A DNA stretch of 42,536 bases. Origin: Haplomitrium mnioides. Taxonomy: Eukaryota; Marchantiophyta; Haplomitriopsida; Calobryales. Shown piece by piece: positions 41,677 through 42,536 of the stretch. Below the pieces are notes generated by a model. The model searched no databases and had not been told where the DNA came from. It was given only the letters and a program-made list of their open reading frames with translations. Numbering within the stretch: the first letter of the stretch is position 1; each line of letters begins with the position of its first letter. The stretch is from positions 1-42,536 of the forward strand of contig JBNGIS010036114.1 of NCBI GenBank assembly GCA_049999725.1. Reading direction: 5' to 3'. The position numbers and the translations under genes are program-made.

Positions 41677-42536
41677 AGCGAGCCGTATTTTAAACACAAA
41701 GTATGTCAATAAATCTTCATGCTTGTCCCTTGGCAGTGCCTTGGTCAACACATCTGCTGCCATATCACCTGTTGTGCAGAATTGTAGCTGAATGTCCTGT
41801 CCCAGCCTTGCCCTTTCAAAATGGTACTAGATATCAATGTCCTTGGTTTCTGAGTGATAGATTGGACCCTGACTATCTCAACAAATGGTGGTGGGCTCAT
41901 CCAGGTTTCCAGAAGCTTTCTTAGCCACACAACCTCCTTGGTGGCTTGAGTAAGAGCCATGTACTCTGCCTTACATGTTGAAAAGACAACTGAGGATTGC
42001 CTCTTCCTGCTCCAGCTCACAGAGCCGCCTCCTATCAGAAAACCATACCCAGATGTGGGCTTTTCAGTGCCTTTACTTCCTTGAGACAACTCCCACTGCA
42101 TAGGCAATGTGTGGACTTGTTGGTATCAAGGGATAGATCAGACTGCCCACTGTACTTTGATATGGCACTTCTGCCAACTGTGCAGCCTGTTCCTTTGTTC
42201 GTGGTCCCAATCCCTTGGTCATTTTCTTACCAGCTTCCAATGGAGTGCAGACTGTCTTACAATCTGTTACTCCATACCTTGCAAGAATTCTCAATATAGA
42301 CCCTTTGATTCAGCATAAACTTCCTTGCATGCCTATCCTGCAGAACATAACATGTATCTCAAGAAAATAGTGAATCTCTGTAGGTCTGTTATCTCAAATG
42401 GCACCTTGAGGTCTTCCTTGACTTGATTCAACCAGTCCAGATTATTGCTGGTCTCTCAGAGAAATCCTCTCCTTTAGTGCTGCAGTCTTTTGACTTTTCA
42501 ACTCTTTATACTAATATAGACTTAGCAGATCTTAAA
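41677..42536 (-). pseudogene. Ty1/copia pol: RT end and RNase H (continues past the right edge)
   Basis: From right to left: FMLNQRVYIENS near 42300, then ILARYGVTDCKTVCTPLEAG, VPYQSTVGSLIYPLIPTSPH and IAYAVGVVSRK (RT C-terminal part, 42073-42294). After a deletion come TSGYGFLIGGGSVSWSRKRQ, SSVVFSTCKAEYMALTQATK and EVVWLRKLLE (RNase H). The tail IYHSETKDIDI is followed by a stop where Gln is usual, then LQFCTTGDMAADVLTKALPR and DKHEDLLTYF. These are the standard Ty1/copia end motifs. At least one large deletion, one frameshift and one stop make it non-functional. Confidence 0.85.

Noticed and set aside
1-42536. tRNA, rRNA or hammerhead ribozyme genes
   Set aside because: Scanned by eye for cloverleaf A/B-box patterns and for CTGATGA...GAAAC cores; none was convincing. 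tRNAscan-SE and Infernal would settle it.

Overview
This window looks like nuclear DNA of a land plant. The evidence is plant-type LTR retrotransposons (a chromodomain Ty3/gypsy family, a CCHC-gag Ty3/gypsy element and several Ty1/copia pieces), a TNP2-type CACTA transposase relic, and a small secreted EG45-like (double-psi beta-barrel) gene with a GT-AG intron. The clade cannot be fixed from the sequence; a non-seed plant is plausible but not shown. No rRNA, tRNA, CRISPR or bacterial-type operon was found. About four fifths of the window is decayed mobile-element DNA.

Layout, left to right. 1-4155: a minus-strand Ty3/gypsy element (gag, CCHC knuckle, aspartic protease, start of pol). A short LTR with an adjacent primer-site-like sequence cuts it off at the left. 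4156-7830: AT-rich DNA with one decayed, unidentified reading frame (about 7010-7345, minus). 7831-15700: a pyrimidine-rich, essentially non-coding block. It holds a likely minus-strand LTR start at 9128, at least twelve copies of an ATATAAGAAC-like motif interleaved with two other short motif families, and two diverged copies (about 430 bp each, about 0.95 kb apart) of a module with a TATA box and two hairpins. 16980-19260: minus-strand TNP2/CACTA transposase relic. 20690-21550: about 4.5 copies of a roughly 190-bp tandem repeat.

25096-35251: two members of one chromodomain Ty3/gypsy family, tail to tail. Element A (plus) has a 5' LTR, gag, protease, RT/RNase H, integrase and chromodomain, then runs into the 3' end of a Ty1/copia element. 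Element B (minus) keeps both LTRs, a primer-binding site and a CCTTA target-site duplication. Both are riddled with stops and frameshifts.

35257-40600 is the gene-bearing part: an EG45-like/plant natriuretic peptide-like gene (36352-37352, two exons) with G-box, TATA box and poly(A) signal, and a probable three-exon coiled-coil gene of unknown function (38850-39816). 40600-42536: minus-strand Ty1/copia remnants in the order pol - LTR - gag (right to left), with a (TA)n tract broken by a run of N.

The genes do not form a pathway. The only intact-looking host genes are the two between 36 and 40 kb. The most unusual structure is the 9.3-15.7 kb motif mosaic, where diverged duplicates keep the same hairpins through wobble-compatible changes.
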